56,713 nt of DNA from Planctomycetota bacterium (GCA_016860685.1 BOJX01000007.1:1-56713); one strand, 5' to 3'. Positions 35,857-48,417 are shown, numbered from the stretch's first letter. Program-made: numbers and translations. Notes: generated by a model not told the origin, from the letters alone.

Positions 35857-36101
35857 GAATCAAGTTCCCTGCATGATGATGATCGGACGTTCACCGGGAA
35901 ACGCAAGATCGAAATCTGGGTGGGGTCCGGCATGAAGTTGCGGGGTGGGGAGGCGGACTCAGAAAGTCCGGAACGAAGAGACGTGTATTGCCTTGGGATA
36001 AGTCGCCTCACCGCGTGGAATAATGAGCGTGCGGCGGCGAAATCCCTGAGGGTGGGGACGGTCGGCGACGCCAGCCGGATCAGAACGCCACGAGAGGTGA
36101 T

Positions 36102-37697
36102 ATGTTGAGTCGCTTGGTATTCATGCGTCTACGTGCGGCGGAGCAGGCGTTAAGAGCCGGTCGTCTCGACGAGGCTTACCGCCTGGCGAGCGCGGCGGAC
36201 CTTCGGATTCATCCGCGTGGGAAAGCGGTGCTTGAGCAACTGGTGGAGCCGCTGGCGGAGCGGGCGCGCGGACATTTCCGCGGGGATCGTTTTGCGGAGG
36301 CGCTGTCGGACGTGGACCGAGCGCTACTGGCGGGAGTCCGGACGGATGAGCTTGCGGAACTTCGTCGGAACATTGAGACGGTGGCCAACGCCGTCCAGCG
36401 GAATCTTGCGACGCGCGAACACGTGCTGACCGAGGCGCGGCGTCGCGTCGAGGCGGGTTCGCTGGTCGCAGGTCGGCAGATTCTCGAGCACGGGGCGGTC
36501 GGAGATGCGGAGGCGGCGGTGATCGGTCAGACGATCGAGCGGCGTGCGGCGGAAGCGGCGACGATGATCGAGCAGGCGCGGCAGCGCCTGAAGGAGGGCC
36601 AGGTGTCGGCGGCGGCGGAGCGGGTTGAGGCTGCGCGTCGTCTTGATGCGCACAATGCCGCGGTCGTGTCGCTGGAAACGGCGGTGGTGAACGAAGGACT
36701 CGATCGCACGACCCGGGCGATCCAGGAAGGGCGGCTCGCGCGGGCGGCGGAGGAGTTGAAGGCGTTAAGGGGTCTTGCGTGTCAGGATCCGCGGCGGCTG
36801 GAGCTTGAGGCGTTTCTTCGGGAGGCGCGCCGGGCGGCGGATCATCTTCGGGGTCGTGCATTCGGCGAGGCGCGAAAGAGCGTGGCGGCGCTGGCGCAGA
36901 TGACGCCCGCACCGAAGTGGCTGGACGCGATGGCGAAGCGTCTGCGTGAGGCCGAGGACATCGACCTGGAGCTGCGGGTCGGACCGCTGGGGCAGTGGGC
37001 GACATGGGAGCCTGCGCCGGCGGGCGCTGCGCGGCTCGTGCCCGTCGGATACGAGGGACGCGCGGCGCTGGACGAGACGGTGATGCTGGCGGCGGGGGCG
37101 GTGACGCGCTCGCCGTCGGGTCCGCGGCAACTTCTGATGCTGGTGGACGGTGGCGGAAGCACCCTTCTGATCTTTTCGGATCGGTGCAGCATCGGGCGGG
37201 TGGCGACGGAGCATCCGGCGGACGTGACGCTTTTCGGAGACCTGGCAGAGCGGCACGCGGAGATCGCGCGGATCGACGAGGATTATTTCCTTTTCGGAAC
37301 GAGGGAAGTCGATATCGGCGGGCGGATGTACCGCCAGCAACTTCTGCGGGACGGCGACCGGGTGATGCTCGGGCGACGGGCGAAGTTCGAGTTCAGGCTG
37401 CCCAGCCGCAAGAGCCTGACGGCGGTGCTGACGTTGAGCGACACGACGAAGATGCCTCAGGACGTGCGCACGGTGCTGCTCTTCAAGGATCACGCGACGA
37501 TCGGAAACGGGTCCACCGCGCATGTGCGCTGTCGCCACGCCGAGCGGGCGATCGTGCTGATGAACCGAGGCGGACGGTTGTGGGCGCAGCCGAGCGGGTT
37601 GGAGGCGTCGAGCGGGCAGTGGGTGGAGGTCGGCGTTCCGGTGCAGATTGCGGGCGTAAGTTTTGTGCTTCAGCCGTGGCAGGCGAGGATGGCGTAG
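36102..37697 (+). CDS. Helical-repeat protein with C-terminal FHA-like region
   Basis: LLIFSDRCSIGRVATEHPADVTLFGDLAERHAEIARIDEDYFLFG...VNIGGRMYRQQLLRDGDRVMLGRRAKFEFR pattern. Confidence 0.7.
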   Translation: MLSRLVFMRLRAAEQALRAGRLDEAYRLASAADLRIHPRGKAVLEQLVEPLAERARGHFRGDRFAEALSDVDRALLAGVRTDELAELRRNIETVANAVQRNLATREHVLTEARRRVEAGSLVAGRQILEHGAVGDAEAAVIGQTIERRAAEAATMIEQARQRLKEGQVSAAAERVEAARRLDAHNAAVVSLETAVVNEGLDRTTRAIQEGRLARAAEELKALRGLACQDPRRLELEAFLREARRAADHLRGRAFGEARKSVAALAQMTPAPKWLDAMAKRLREAEDIDLELRVGPLGQWATWEPAPAGAARLVPVGYEGRAALDETVMLAAGAVTRSPSGPRQLLMLVDGGGSTLLIFSDRCSIGRVATEHPADVTLFGDLAERHAEIARIDEDYFLFGTREVDIGGRMYRQQLLRDGDRVMLGRRAKFEFRLPSRKSLTAVLTLSDTTKMPQDVRTVLLFKDHATIGNGSTAHVRCRHAERAIVLMNRGGRLWAQPSGLEASSGQWVEVGVPVQIAGVSFVLQPWQARMA

Positions 37698-37821
37698 GGA
37701 TTTCGGATCGCGGATGTCGGATTTGGAAAGGCGTGCGCGATCCCGGAAGCGGTGGGGGAGGGGTGCGGCGGGCGGAGCCCGCTCTGCGGAGGGGTCAAAG
37801 CGGATTTCAAGCAGGGCATTG

Positions 37822-39219
37822 ATGGCGTTTACGTTCAAACATGGTGATCGGCCGGTTGAGGGGTACACGATCCAGCGCGCGGTGGGGCGCGGAGGATTCG
37901 GGGAGGTGTACTACGCGGTCAGCGACGGCGGGAAAGACGTCGCGCTCAAATACCTGCGGGACAATCCGGAGGTGGAGCTGCGCGGGGTCGAGGCCTGCAT
38001 GAACCTGAAGAACCCGCACCTCATTTCGATCTACGATGTGCGCAAGAGCGCGGTTGGCGAGCCTTTCATCGTGATGGAATACGTGTCGGGGCCGTCGCTG
38101 CGCGACCTGCTGACGGCGGAGCCAGGCGGGCTGGGATCCGCGAAGGCGCTCTTTTTCCTCAAGGGGATGTGCGAGGGTCTGTCGTATCTGCACGATCGGG
38201 GGATCGTTCACCGGGACTTGAAGCCCGGCAACATTTTCTACGACGACGGGTATGTGAAGATCGGCGACTACGGGTTGTCGAAGTTCATGTCGGTGTCGCG
38301 GCACAGCGCGCACACGTCGAGCGTGGGGACGGTGCATTACATGGCGCCGGAGGTGGGGAGCGGGAATTACTCGCGGGCGATCGACGTGTACGCGGTGGGG
38401 GTGATGCTTTTCGAGATGCTCACCGGGCGCGTGCCGTTTGAGGGGGCGAGCATGGGCGAGGTGCTGATGAAGCACCTGACGCAGCTGCCGAACGTGGACG
38501 GCCTGCCCGAGCCTTTTGCGCGCGTCATCCGCAAGGCGCTGGAGAAAGACCCGCAGCACCGCTACGCGACGGTGGATGACCTGATGACGGACGTTCTGGG
38601 GGCGGAGGCGGCGCGGAGCAGTCTGTCGGTGTTCAACCCGGAGCTGAGTCTGTCCGGCGCGGCGGCGCGGGGCATTTCGGATCCGCGTCCCGGTCCGGTC
38701 GGGACGGGCGGCACCGCGTTCGGACCGCCGCCTCCTCCGCGGACGCCACCGCCGGCTGCGGCGCCCTACATTGCGGCGAGCGGAAAACCGCTGGCGCCGG
38801 AGGTTTCGACGGGGCGCGTGCGGTACGCGGGGTTCTGGATCCGGACGGGAGCGGTGATCATCGACAGCATCGTGCTGCTGCTGCCGACGGCGCTGGCCCA
38901 GATGATGCTGCCGGTGCTGGGGAGCGTGATTCTGTCGGTGGTGTACGAGGTCTGGCTGCTGGGTTCGTGGCGCGGGCAGACGGTGGGCAAGCGGGCGTGC
39001 GGGATCCGGGTGATCAACGCCGACGGGACGATGCTGGATTCGGGGGATGCGCTGCGGCGGACGCTGGCGAGCTTTCTGAGCACGTTCACGCTGGGGATCG
39101 GGTACGTCATGGCCGCGTTCGACGACCGCAAGCGCGCCTTGCACGACCGGATCGCCAACACGCTGCACATTTATGCGGACGAGGACGTGCCGGCGGGGGC
39201 GCGGCAGGCGGCGGCGTGA
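37822..39219 (+). CDS. Ser/Thr protein kinase with C-terminal RDD membrane domain
   Basis: [82 protein letters not shown]-like. Confidence 0.92.
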   Translation: MAFTFKHGDRPVEGYTIQRAVGRGGFGEVYYAVSDGGKDVALKYLRDNPEVELRGVEACMNLKNPHLISIYDVRKSAVGEPFIVMEYVSGPSLRDLLTAEPGGLGSAKALFFLKGMCEGLSYLHDRGIVHRDLKPGNIFYDDGYVKIGDYGLSKFMSVSRHSAHTSSVGTVHYMAPEVGSGNYSRAIDVYAVGVMLFEMLTGRVPFEGASMGEVLMKHLTQLPNVDGLPEPFARVIRKALEKDPQHRYATVDDLMTDVLGAEAARSSLSVFNPELSLSGAAARGISDPRPGPVGTGGTAFGPPPPPRTPPPAAAPYIAASGKPLAPEVSTGRVRYAGFWIRTGAVIIDSIVLLLPTALAQMMLPVLGSVILSVVYEVWLLGSWRGQTVGKRACGIRVINADGTMLDSGDALRRTLASFLSTFTLGIGYVMAAFDDRKRALHDRIANTLHIYADEDVPAGARQAAA

Positions 39220-39260
39220 GGGGATAGCGAAGGGCGAAGATCTGACAGCCGGGAATTACG

Positions 39261-41600
39261 ATGGCTTTTTCGTTCAAACATGGGGATCGCGTTCTGGATC
39301 AATACACGATCCAGCGCGCCGTGGGGCGGGGCGGATTCGGGGAGGTGTATTACGCGCTGAGCGACGGCGGTCGCGAGGTGGCGATCAAGCACCTGCGCGA
39401 CAATCCGGACGTGGAGCTGCGGGGCGTGGCGCACTGCATCAATCTCAAAAGTCCGCACCTGGTGTCGATCTTCGACGTGCGGAAGAATGAGGCCGGCGAG
39501 TACTTCATCATCATGGAGTACATTTCGGGGGCGTCGCTGCGCGATCTTCTGACGGCGGAGCCGCACGGGCTGGGCGTGGCGAAGGCGGTGTTCTTCCTCA
39601 AGGGGATCGCGTCGGGGCTTTCATACCTGCATGAGCGCGGCATCGTCCACCGGGATCTGAAACCGGGGAACATCTTCTACGACGACGGATACGTGAAGAT
39701 CGGGGATTACGGGCTGTCGAAGTTCATCTCGGTGTCGCGGCACAGCGTTCAGACGGCGAGCGTGGGGACGGTGCATTACATGGCGCCGGAGGTGGGGAGC
39801 GGATCGTACACGCGCAGCATCGACGTTTATGCGCTGGGTGTGATTCTTTACGAGATGCTGCTGGGCCGCGTGCCCTTCGAGGGGGCGAGCATGGGCGAGG
39901 TGTTGATGAAGCACCTCACCCAGCAGCCGGAGGTGGACCGCCTGCCCGCGCCCTTCGCGCAGGTGATCCGCAAGGCGCTGGCGAAGGATCCGAAGGATCG
40001 TTACGCGACGGTGGACGAGATGATGCAGGACGTGATGGGCGTGGAGGACGTTCAGCGCAGTCTTGCGGGGTTCAATCCGGAGTTGAGCCTGACCGTGGCG
40101 GCGCGGGCGGGATATGCGGAGCGGTTCGACTCGCCACGTCCGTCGCCGAACCCCAGGCCTGCGGAGCAGGGAGCGGCGTGGGCGCCTCCTCCGCCGCCGC
40201 TGATCCGCGCGCCGGACGTTCCGACGACCGCGATCCCGCGACGAGACCGGACGCAACGGATGCTGCTGACGGGATTGATGGCGGTCGGGATGAGCTTCCT
40301 GTCCGGACTGGCGACGGCGGCGGTGAGCGAGTTTCGGACGGAAGAACTGGCGGCATCAGCGGGTCTGATGACGCTGGCGGGATCGGGAGGGATTCTGCTG
40401 GGCCGGAAGGTACTGGGGTGGCTGGGGGCGAGTGCGTATCCGACGTGGGCGAAGCGCGTGGTGATGTTGGTGTGCGCGGGGTTGCCTCTGCTTTTCGGGG
40501 CGGCGCCGGCGCTGTCGGACTCCCGGGTGGACGGGGACGGCGGGGCGATGCTGCTGAGCCTGCTGATCCTCGTGATGTTCGCGGACTGGTCAAAGGCGAT
40601 TCATTTCGGGTCGTGCGGGGCGTTAAACGTGGGCGATGCGTTCCGCAAGGCGCTGGGCGCGTTTGCGGCGGCGGTCCCGCTCGCGGGGATGCTCGACGGA
40701 GAGCCGGCGGCGATGTTCGGGTCGGCGGCGATCGCGATGGCGATCACGCTGGTGCTTCAGGCGTCGGGGTGGTGGCTTCAGCCGGCGGGCGGAGCGGCGT
40801 CCGTGGCAACAAAGCCGATCGGACCTGGCGAGGTGGGCGAGGCGGTGCGCAGCCGAGTCGAGAAGCACTTCCGCGACGGCGCGGTGTTTTTCAGGATGCA
40901 GTCTTCGCGGACCGGCAATGAAGCAGGCCCGACGGCGCCGCCGGTCCGTCCGGCGCCGCCGTATTGGGCCGGCGCGCCGGAGGGGGCGGGCGTGCAGCCG
41001 GGTGGAGCCGGGTCTGCGGGGGAAGCGGGGGGGGAATTGCCGCTTCAGCCGGCGCTGCGATCGGGGTTTGCGCGGGGGTTCTGGAGCCTCGTGGCGTTCA
41101 CGCTGCTGATCGGGGTGGTGGTCAACGTGGCAGCGCTGGCGGTGATGGGTCGGACGATGAATACGCCGCAGGCGCCGATCATCGCGTTGATCGCGTGCGC
41201 GATGGGGTCGTTATTCGCGCTGAGCAAGACGACGGTGCGGCGGCGGGTTGGGTTCTGGCGCGAAACGATGCGGCCTTTCCTGCTGGCGGGGACGGCGACG
41301 GCGATCGGCGCGGCGATCACGCTGATCGCGGACCCGCCGATGTCGCGCGGATACCGACAGTTTTATGAGGGCGTCTATCCGAACGGGCAATACGTGTACC
41401 AGCAATACACGTGGCGGAACAATAATGTTCGCCCGGCGATGATTCCGGTGCTGGTCGCGTCGTCGCTGATGTTCGTGACGGTCGCGGCGGCGCGGGGGCG
41501 GAAGAGCGCTGCGCCGCGCCCGTTTCTGATGACGGATCCGTCGCATTCCGGCACCGCGTCGCCGCCGCGTCCGGCGGCGGGTCCGGCAGGGAACCTGTGA
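39261..41600 (+). CDS. Ser/Thr protein kinase, tandem paralog with a different multi-TM C-terminus
   Basis: Kinase domain closely parallels 37822..39219 ([37 protein letters not shown]...). Confidence 0.92.
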   Translation: MAFSFKHGDRVLDQYTIQRAVGRGGFGEVYYALSDGGREVAIKHLRDNPDVELRGVAHCINLKSPHLVSIFDVRKNEAGEYFIIMEYISGASLRDLLTAEPHGLGVAKAVFFLKGIASGLSYLHERGIVHRDLKPGNIFYDDGYVKIGDYGLSKFISVSRHSVQTASVGTVHYMAPEVGSGSYTRSIDVYALGVILYEMLLGRVPFEGASMGEVLMKHLTQQPEVDRLPAPFAQVIRKALAKDPKDRYATVDEMMQDVMGVEDVQRSLAGFNPELSLTVAARAGYAERFDSPRPSPNPRPAEQGAAWAPPPPPLIRAPDVPTTAIPRRDRTQRMLLTGLMAVGMSFLSGLATAAVSEFRTEELAASAGLMTLAGSGGILLGRKVLGWLGASAYPTWAKRVVMLVCAGLPLLFGAAPALSDSRVDGDGGAMLLSLLILVMFADWSKAIHFGSCGALNVGDAFRKALGAFAAAVPLAGMLDGEPAAMFGSAAIAMAITLVLQASGWWLQPAGGAASVATKPIGPGEVGEAVRSRVEKHFRDGAVFFRMQSSRTGNEAGPTAPPVRPAPPYWAGAPEGAGVQPGGAGSAGEAGGELPLQPALRSGFARGFWSLVAFTLLIGVVVNVAALAVMGRTMNTPQAPIIALIACAMGSLFALSKTTVRRRVGFWRETMRPFLLAGTATAIGAAITLIADPPMSRGYRQFYEGVYPNGQYVYQQYTWRNNNVRPAMIPVLVASSLMFVTVAAARGRKSAAPRPFLMTDPSHSGTASPPRPAAGPAGNL

Positions 41601-41646
41601 CAACGGCGCGTTTCCCCGCCGAAGCGTCGCCCGTATAATCGGCGTC

Positions 41647-42387
41647 ATGCCGAAGCTGGGCGTCAACATCGACCACGTCGCGACGGTGCGGCAGGCGCGT
41701 CGCACGGATGAACCGGACCCGGTCTGGGCGGCGGTCGAGGCGGAGTTGGGCGGCGCCGACGGGATCACCTTCCACCTGCGCGAGGATCGTCGTCATATTC
41801 AGGACCGGGACGCGCGCGTCCTACGTCAAACCGTGGGCGTCAAGCTCAACATGGAGATGGCGATCGCGGAGGAGATCGTCGCGCTCGCGGAGGAGCTTGC
41901 TCCGGATCAATGCACGCTCGTGCCTGAGCGGCGCGAGGAGTTGACGACCGAGGGTGGGCTGGACGTCGTGCGCTTTCACGGGCGCGTGAAGGAGGTTGTC
42001 TCGCGGCTGACGTCCCGCGGGATGATTCTCAGCGCGTTCATTGAGCCGCTGGACGATCAGATCCGGGCGTCGGCCGACGCGGGGTTTCAGGCGGTCGAGC
42101 TGTGGACGGGGCGGTATGCGCACGCGCCGAACGCTCGCGAGCACGAGCGGGCGCTGGATGAGATTCGTCGCGCGGTCGAGGTTGCGCGATCGGCGCGGCT
42201 GGAGGTTCACGCCGGACACGGGCTGACGTACCGGAACGTGCGTCCGCTGGCGGCGATTGCGGGGCTGTCGGAGTTCAACATCGGGCATTCGATCGTGGCG
42301 CGGAGCGTGTTCGTCGGGTTTCGGGAGGCGGTGCGGGAGATGAAGCGGTTGATTTCGCCCCCGAGAGGGGCGGAGGGAGTCAAATGA
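41647..42387 (+). CDS. pdxJ: Pyridoxine 5'-phosphate synthase
   Basis: [64 protein letters not shown]. Confidence 0.96.
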   Translation: MPKLGVNIDHVATVRQARRTDEPDPVWAAVEAELGGADGITFHLREDRRHIQDRDARVLRQTVGVKLNMEMAIAEEIVALAEELAPDQCTLVPERREELTTEGGLDVVRFHGRVKEVVSRLTSRGMILSAFIEPLDDQIRASADAGFQAVELWTGRYAHAPNAREHERALDEIRRAVEVARSARLEVHAGHGLTYRNVRPLAAIAGLSEFNIGHSIVARSVFVGFREAVREMKRLISPPRGAEGVK

Positions 42388-43274
42388 TGCGTGGGGGACC
42401 GCCGATGCAAGGGTCGATGACGGCGCTGGTGACGCCGTTCCGGGACGGTCGGGTGGACGAGGCGTGCCTGGCGCGTCTCGTGGAGCGTCAGATCGAGGGC
42501 GGAACGGACTGGCTGGTTCCCTGCGGGACGACGGGAGAGTCTCCGACGCTCAGCGAGGAGGAGCATGACCGAGTGATCGACGTGGTGATCGGCGCGTCGC
42601 GCGGTCGGCGACCGGTGCTGGCGGGGGCCGGGTCCAACTGCACCGAGAAGGCGGTGAAGCTGTCGAAAAAGGCGGCGGCGGCCGGGGCGTCGGGCATTCT
42701 TAGCGTGGTTCCGTATTACAACCGTCCGACGCAGGAAGGGTTGTACCGGCATTTTGCGGCGGTGGCGGAGGCGGTGGAGCTTCCGATTGTGTTGTACAAC
42801 GTGCCGCTGCGGACGGGGCAGTCGCTGGCGAACGAGACGGTGGTGCGGTTGCGGAACCGGTACTCGAACGTCGTGGCGTTGAAGCATGCGACGGGGTCGG
42901 TGGGGGGGGTGGATGATTTGCAGGCGCAGTGCGACATCATTGTGCTCAGCGGGGACGACTCGATCACCTGGCCGCTGATGGCGCTGGGGGCGCGAGGCGT
43001 GATCAGTGTGATCAGCAACCTGGTTCCGGCGTGGATGAAGGAACTGGTGGACGCGGCATTGCGCGGCGAGGGAGGTCGGGCGCTGGCGTGTCACCGGAAG
43101 CTTGCGGATCTGGCGGACGGGATCGGTCGTTTCGGACCGAACCCGCAGCCGATCAAGACGGCGATGGCGCTGTGCGGATTGCTGTCGGATGAGTTCCGGC
43201 TGCCGCTGTGCTCGCTGGACGCGAAGGCGAAGGGCGAGATCGCGGCGCTGCTGAAGAAGCATGAGATTGGTTGA
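42384..43274 (+). CDS. dapA: 4-hydroxy-tetrahydrodipicolinate synthase
   Basis: [17 protein letters not shown]...[18 protein letters not shown]...[17 protein letters not shown]...[13 protein letters not shown] overlap with pdxJ. Confidence 0.95.
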   Translation: MMRGGPPMQGSMTALVTPFRDGRVDEACLARLVERQIEGGTDWLVPCGTTGESPTLSEEEHDRVIDVVIGASRGRRPVLAGAGSNCTEKAVKLSKKAAAAGASGILSVVPYYNRPTQEGLYRHFAAVAEAVELPIVLYNVPLRTGQSLANETVVRLRNRYSNVVALKHATGSVGGVDDLQAQCDIIVLSGDDSITWPLMALGARGVISVISNLVPAWMKELVDAALRGEGGRALACHRKLADLADGIGRFGPNPQPIKTAMALCGLLSDEFRLPLCSLDAKAKGEIAALLKKHEIG

Positions 43275-43313
43275 CGGGCCGGAGGTCGGAGGTTTGCGCG
43301 TTGAGGCAAGGGC

Positions 43314-44321
43314 GTGGCGGAGCTGACGGGACAGGACGTGGTGCAACGGCAGGAACACCGGTTCCCGGTCAAAGTTCTGTTGTATGCGGTCTGGATTGCG
43401 TCCGGGTTGCTTTTCTGGCATGCCGGGTATGCGTTGTGTGCGCCGGTGGATCCTGAGGCGAGCCTGAGCTGGGCGTCGGGGGGTCGGATTCTGGCGGGGT
43501 TTGTGCCCGTGGCGCTGCTGGCGGGATTGACGTCCGGCGCAGCGACGGCGGCGGCGGGGCGGTGGGCGGTGGACGCGGGGGTGTTCGCCGCAGCCGTGGG
43601 TTTGTCGACGCTGTCGGTGCGCGGCGGGACGGTTGAACATCTGCTCCTGCGGCGCGCGGATGCGGGCGCCGGGTCCGGGGGTCTTGCGGTCAGCTTCGCG
43701 GGAGAGGCGCTGGCGTGGATCGCGGTGTTCGTGTTCGCAGGGTGGATAAGCGGCCGAGTCGCGCGGGCGCTGGGGCTGACGCGGCAGGGTGAGACGAGCG
43801 GCGCGGCGACGAAGGCGACGATGCTCGACGGGTTCATCCCGCTGCGCGAGGCGTCGCCTTCGTCTCGCGCGGAGCGCGTGACCGGGTTGACGCATGCGGT
43901 GGTGGCCGGCGCGCTGGCGGCGGCGTTGACGATTGTGTTCTGCGTGGACCTGGCGCGGCGACCGGTCTCGCACGGACAGGCGATCTTTGTGTGTTCCGCC
44001 TCGGCGTGGCTGGCGACGTATTTCACGTTCAAGCGTTTCCCGGTGCGGACGGCGCTGTACCCGGCGGCGGGGGTCGCGGCGGCTTGCGTGGTCGGGTATC
44101 TGATCGCGATGCTTTCGGGGGGAAAAGCCGACCTGCCGCCGAATCTGCCTTCGTCGCCGTTTCTGCGGGCGTTGCCGATGCAGGCGGTGGCGGGCGCGAT
44201 CGGCGGGGCGCTGCTGGGATTCTGGTTCGCTTTCGATCCGGGCGCGTTTGCGGCGCGGGGAGGCGGCGAAGGCACACCGACGTCGCCCGATCCGTCGAAG
44301 AAAGCTCGAGGTCGCCGATGA
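43314..44321 (+). CDS. Hypothetical multi-TM membrane protein
   Basis: Several hydrophobic segments; no recognised family. Confidence 0.65.
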   Translation: MAELTGQDVVQRQEHRFPVKVLLYAVWIASGLLFWHAGYALCAPVDPEASLSWASGGRILAGFVPVALLAGLTSGAATAAAGRWAVDAGVFAAAVGLSTLSVRGGTVEHLLLRRADAGAGSGGLAVSFAGEALAWIAVFVFAGWISGRVARALGLTRQGETSGAATKATMLDGFIPLREASPSSRAERVTGLTHAVVAGALAAALTIVFCVDLARRPVSHGQAIFVCSASAWLATYFTFKRFPVRTALYPAAGVAAACVVGYLIAMLSGGKADLPPNLPSSPFLRALPMQAVAGAIGGALLGFWFAFDPGAFAARGGGEGTPTSPDPSKKARGRR

Positions 44322-44512
44322 GAATGCGCCGTCTGCCGCTCAGCGCGTACGACGAACTGCGCTTGCAGTTTCTGTGCGAAACGGAGCGGACGCTCGCTTA
44401 CGCCCTCGCCCATCCGGAGGAGTTTCCACGGATTCCGGCGGTGGAAGTCGGGAAAGGGCGGTTCAGTCGGGCGTTCGCGGAGCAGTTCTGGGCGGATGTT
44501 CTGGCGTCGTAG
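44318..44512 (+). CDS. Small hypothetical protein (64 aa)
   Basis: ATGA overlap with upstream gene; MRMRRLPLSAYDELRLQFLCETERTLAYALAHPEEFPRIPAVEVGKGRFSRAFAEQFWADVLAS. Confidence 0.55.
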   Translation: MRMRRLPLSAYDELRLQFLCETERTLAYALAHPEEFPRIPAVEVGKGRFSRAFAEQFWADVLAS

Positions 44513-44518
44513 CGTCGG

Positions 44519-45268
44519 TTATCGCTTGCGGAACCGCAGGACGTAGTTCTCCTTGAGGTAGGGCGTGTCGGGCGTCTCGATCAGCGTGAAACCGCCGGAC
44601 TCGATCTCGGCGATGACTTCCTCGCGCCCCGCGCGGATGTGATCGAGGATCCAGTCCCGGCTGACGCCCGGGATGCGGATGAAGTCAATGATGATGAGTT
44701 GGCCGCCGGGGCGGAGAGCGCTGCGGATCGACGCCATCGTCGAGCGCGGATACTCAAAGTGATGATAGGTGTCGCAGATGAAGGCGACGTCGATCGACTC
44801 CGGCGCAAGCTCGACCGAGTCCTCCTTGCAGACGACGGGCACGACGTTGGCGAGGCGTTCATGCTCGGCGAGGAGGCGGATATGCTCAACGAACCCGGGC
44901 ATGAGATCGACGGCGTACACCTTTCCGCTGCCGCCGACCGCGCGGCTGAAAAGAAGCGTGAAGAACCCGGTTCCCGCGCCGATGTCGGCGACGTGCTGCC
45001 CCTCCTTCAAGCCGATCCACGCCGTGAGGCGCTCGCGTTCGCGGTAGATCTCGCGGCTTTCCGCCTCGAACCGGGCAACCCAGGTTTCGACCGGCTCGGT
45101 CCGGTAGGGGTCGTTGATGCCGGGTTTGACGCTTTTTTCGCGCGGGGGGCTGACCTCGGCGGCGCGCGGGGCGAGGCAGCCGCCGACGGTTGTTGCGAGG
45201 GCGACGATCGCAACAAGGACGAGGGGAGCGCGATGACGGTTCAGCGATGTCAGACGGCGCTCGTTCAT
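44519..45268 (-). CDS. Lipoprotein-type class I SAM-dependent methyltransferase-like protein
   Basis: Lipobox LATTVGGC; HVADIGAGTGFFTLLFSRAVGGSGKVYAVDLMP. Confidence 0.85.
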   Translation of the reverse strand: MNERRLTSLNRHRAPLVLVAIVALATTVGGCLAPRAAEVSPPREKSVKPGINDPYRTEPVETWVARFEAESREIYRERERLTAWIGLKEGQHVADIGAGTGFFTLLFSRAVGGSGKVYAVDLMPGFVEHIRLLAEHERLANVVPVVCKEDSVELAPESIDVAFICDTYHHFEYPRSTMASIRSALRPGGQLIIIDFIRIPGVSRDWILDHIRAGREEVIAEIESGGFTLIETPDTPYLKENYVLRFRKR

Positions 45269-45419
45269 ATGATGATGAGGATCCTGGAAGGCGCGAATTG
45301 TCATCCCGCAAATATATATCGCGGGCGCTGCGTTGGAAAGCAGGGCGAGCCGGTCATAACATCGGGAAGTGATCGACGTCGCAGCGAAGCGCGCCGCCGG
45401 CTCGGAGTGAATACCTGAC

Positions 45420-46556
45420 GTGATGTACTTCGACCACGCGGCAACGAGCTGGCCGAAACCGCCCGAGGTTCTTGCGGCGATGCAAGCCTGTCTTGAGCGG
45501 GCGGGCGGAAACCCCGGCCGATCCGGGCACCGCGCCGCGTTGGAGGCGCACCGGACGTTGCGGGAGGCGCGGCGGAAAGTTGCGGGACTCCTCGGCAGCG
45601 TGGACCCGGACCGGGTCGTGTTCACGCTTAACGGTACCGACGCGCTCAACCTTGCGATCAAGGGAGCCGTGCGCCCCGGTGACCACATCGTCTACACCGC
45701 CGCGGACCACAACAGCGTGCGCCGCCCGGTGCATGCGCTCACGGTGCGCGGCGTCATCACGAGCACGTGCGTCGATGTCGGCGGTGACGGCGCCGCGGAC
45801 CCGGGTGACGTCCGGCGCGCGATCACAAGGCGGACGCGGCTCGTCGCCCTGCCGCACGCGAGCAACGTGACCGGCGTGATCCAGCCGGTGCGGGACGTGA
45901 TCCGGGCGGCGCATGAACATGACGCGCTGGTGTTGCTGGACGCCGCGCAAACCGCGGGAGTGCTGGACTTGAATGTCGGTGAGATCAGCGCCGACCTCGT
46001 CGCCTTTCCGGGGCACAAGGCGCTGCGCGGACCGACGGGCACCGGAGTGCTTTACGTGGGACCGCACGTCGAGCTTCAACCCCTCCGCGAGGGCGGAACC
46101 GGCGCCGAGTCCGACAATCCGCTTCAACCCGAGGCGCTGCCCACGAGGTTGGAGGCGGGCACGCCGAACACCGTCGGAGTTGCAGGATTGTCCGCCGCGC
46201 TGGACGTGGTTCGCCCCGAGGCGGCGCTGGCGCATGAGCGGGCGTTGCTTCGGCGGCTTGTCTTGCGCCTCGATGAAGCCCGGGGGATCCGCGTTTCCGG
46301 TCCGGCTGATGTCGAGCGCCGCGTTGGAGTTCTCTCGTTGACGATCGAGGGGGTCGATCCTCAGGACGCCGCCGCGATTCTTGACGAGTCGTTCGACATC
46401 GCGGCCCGCGCCGGACTGCATTGCGCGCCGAACCTGCACCGGGCGCTGGGCACCTACCCCACGGGGACGCTTCGGGTGTCCTTCGGGATCTCAAACACCC
46501 AGGCCGAGGTGGATGCTCTGGCGGAAGCCCTGATGCAGATCGCCGCGCAGACCTGA
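45420..46556 (+). CDS. Class V aminotransferase / cysteine desulfurase family protein
   Basis: YFDHAATSWPKPPEVL; LVAFPGHKALRGPTGTGVLYVG PLP-lysine context. Confidence 0.9.
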   Translation: MMYFDHAATSWPKPPEVLAAMQACLERAGGNPGRSGHRAALEAHRTLREARRKVAGLLGSVDPDRVVFTLNGTDALNLAIKGAVRPGDHIVYTAADHNSVRRPVHALTVRGVITSTCVDVGGDGAADPGDVRRAITRRTRLVALPHASNVTGVIQPVRDVIRAAHEHDALVLLDAAQTAGVLDLNVGEISADLVAFPGHKALRGPTGTGVLYVGPHVELQPLREGGTGAESDNPLQPEALPTRLEAGTPNTVGVAGLSAALDVVRPEAALAHERALLRRLVLRLDEARGIRVSGPADVERRVGVLSLTIEGVDPQDAAAILDESFDIAARAGLHCAPNLHRALGTYPTGTLRVSFGISNTQAEVDALAEALMQIAAQT

Positions 46557-46587
46557 CGGCGCTCCCGTCCGGGATGCCGCCCGCGCG

Positions 46588-47127
46588 TCACTCGTCTTGG
46601 ACGGAGGTGTGATCGTGGATAATCACCCACGCTCCCTCAATCCGGCGGAAGACGAGGCTGAACATGCCGCCGACCGGTTTGTCCCGATCAAGCCGCCAGG
46701 CGCCCAGCACAAGCGCCGCGTCCGATCCGAGCGCAGTGACTTCGAGGTTGTCGAAGGTCAGCCGCCCCATCGCGGTGCGATCAGGGTAGCGGGTCTTGAA
46801 CCCGTCCAGCGTTTCCTTCCAGCCGCGAGTGACGCGCCCGCCCGAACTGAACGTCAGGTTCGGCGAGTTCCAGTATCCGCGCATGAAACCGTCGACGTCG
46901 CCGCCGTTCCACGCTTCCTCCTGGTTCCTGAGAACGCGAATGACCTCGCTGGCCACCCCGGAGTCTGCGGGCGCGGCGGACTCCTGCGCCCAGGCCGGAA
47001 CGGGCGACGGCGCCGGTTCGGCTGCGGCGACACAAAACACCGCCGCCGCGCCAACCAGCATCGCGGCGACCACGCCCGACCGGAGACGGTTTCCGCCGCA
47101 TTGACAGGAACGTGTGTCTGCCATCAT
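46588..47127 (-). CDS. Secreted SnoaL/NTF2-like (DUF4440-type) protein
   Basis: LRNQEEAWNGGDVDGFMRGYWNSPNLTFSSGGRVTRGWKETLDGFKTRYPD plus N-terminal signal. Confidence 0.8.
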   Translation of the reverse strand: MMADTRSCQCGGNRLRSGVVAAMLVGAAAVFCVAAAEPAPSPVPAWAQESAAPADSGVASEVIRVLRNQEEAWNGGDVDGFMRGYWNSPNLTFSSGGRVTRGWKETLDGFKTRYPDRTAMGRLTFDNLEVTALGSDAALVLGAWRLDRDKPVGGMFSLVFRRIEGAWVIIHDHTSVQDE

Positions 47128-47172
47128 AAAGGCACTCCTTTCTCAGCCCGCCGGATTCGAGGCTTGTCATTG

Positions 47173-48417
<1,245 letters not shown>

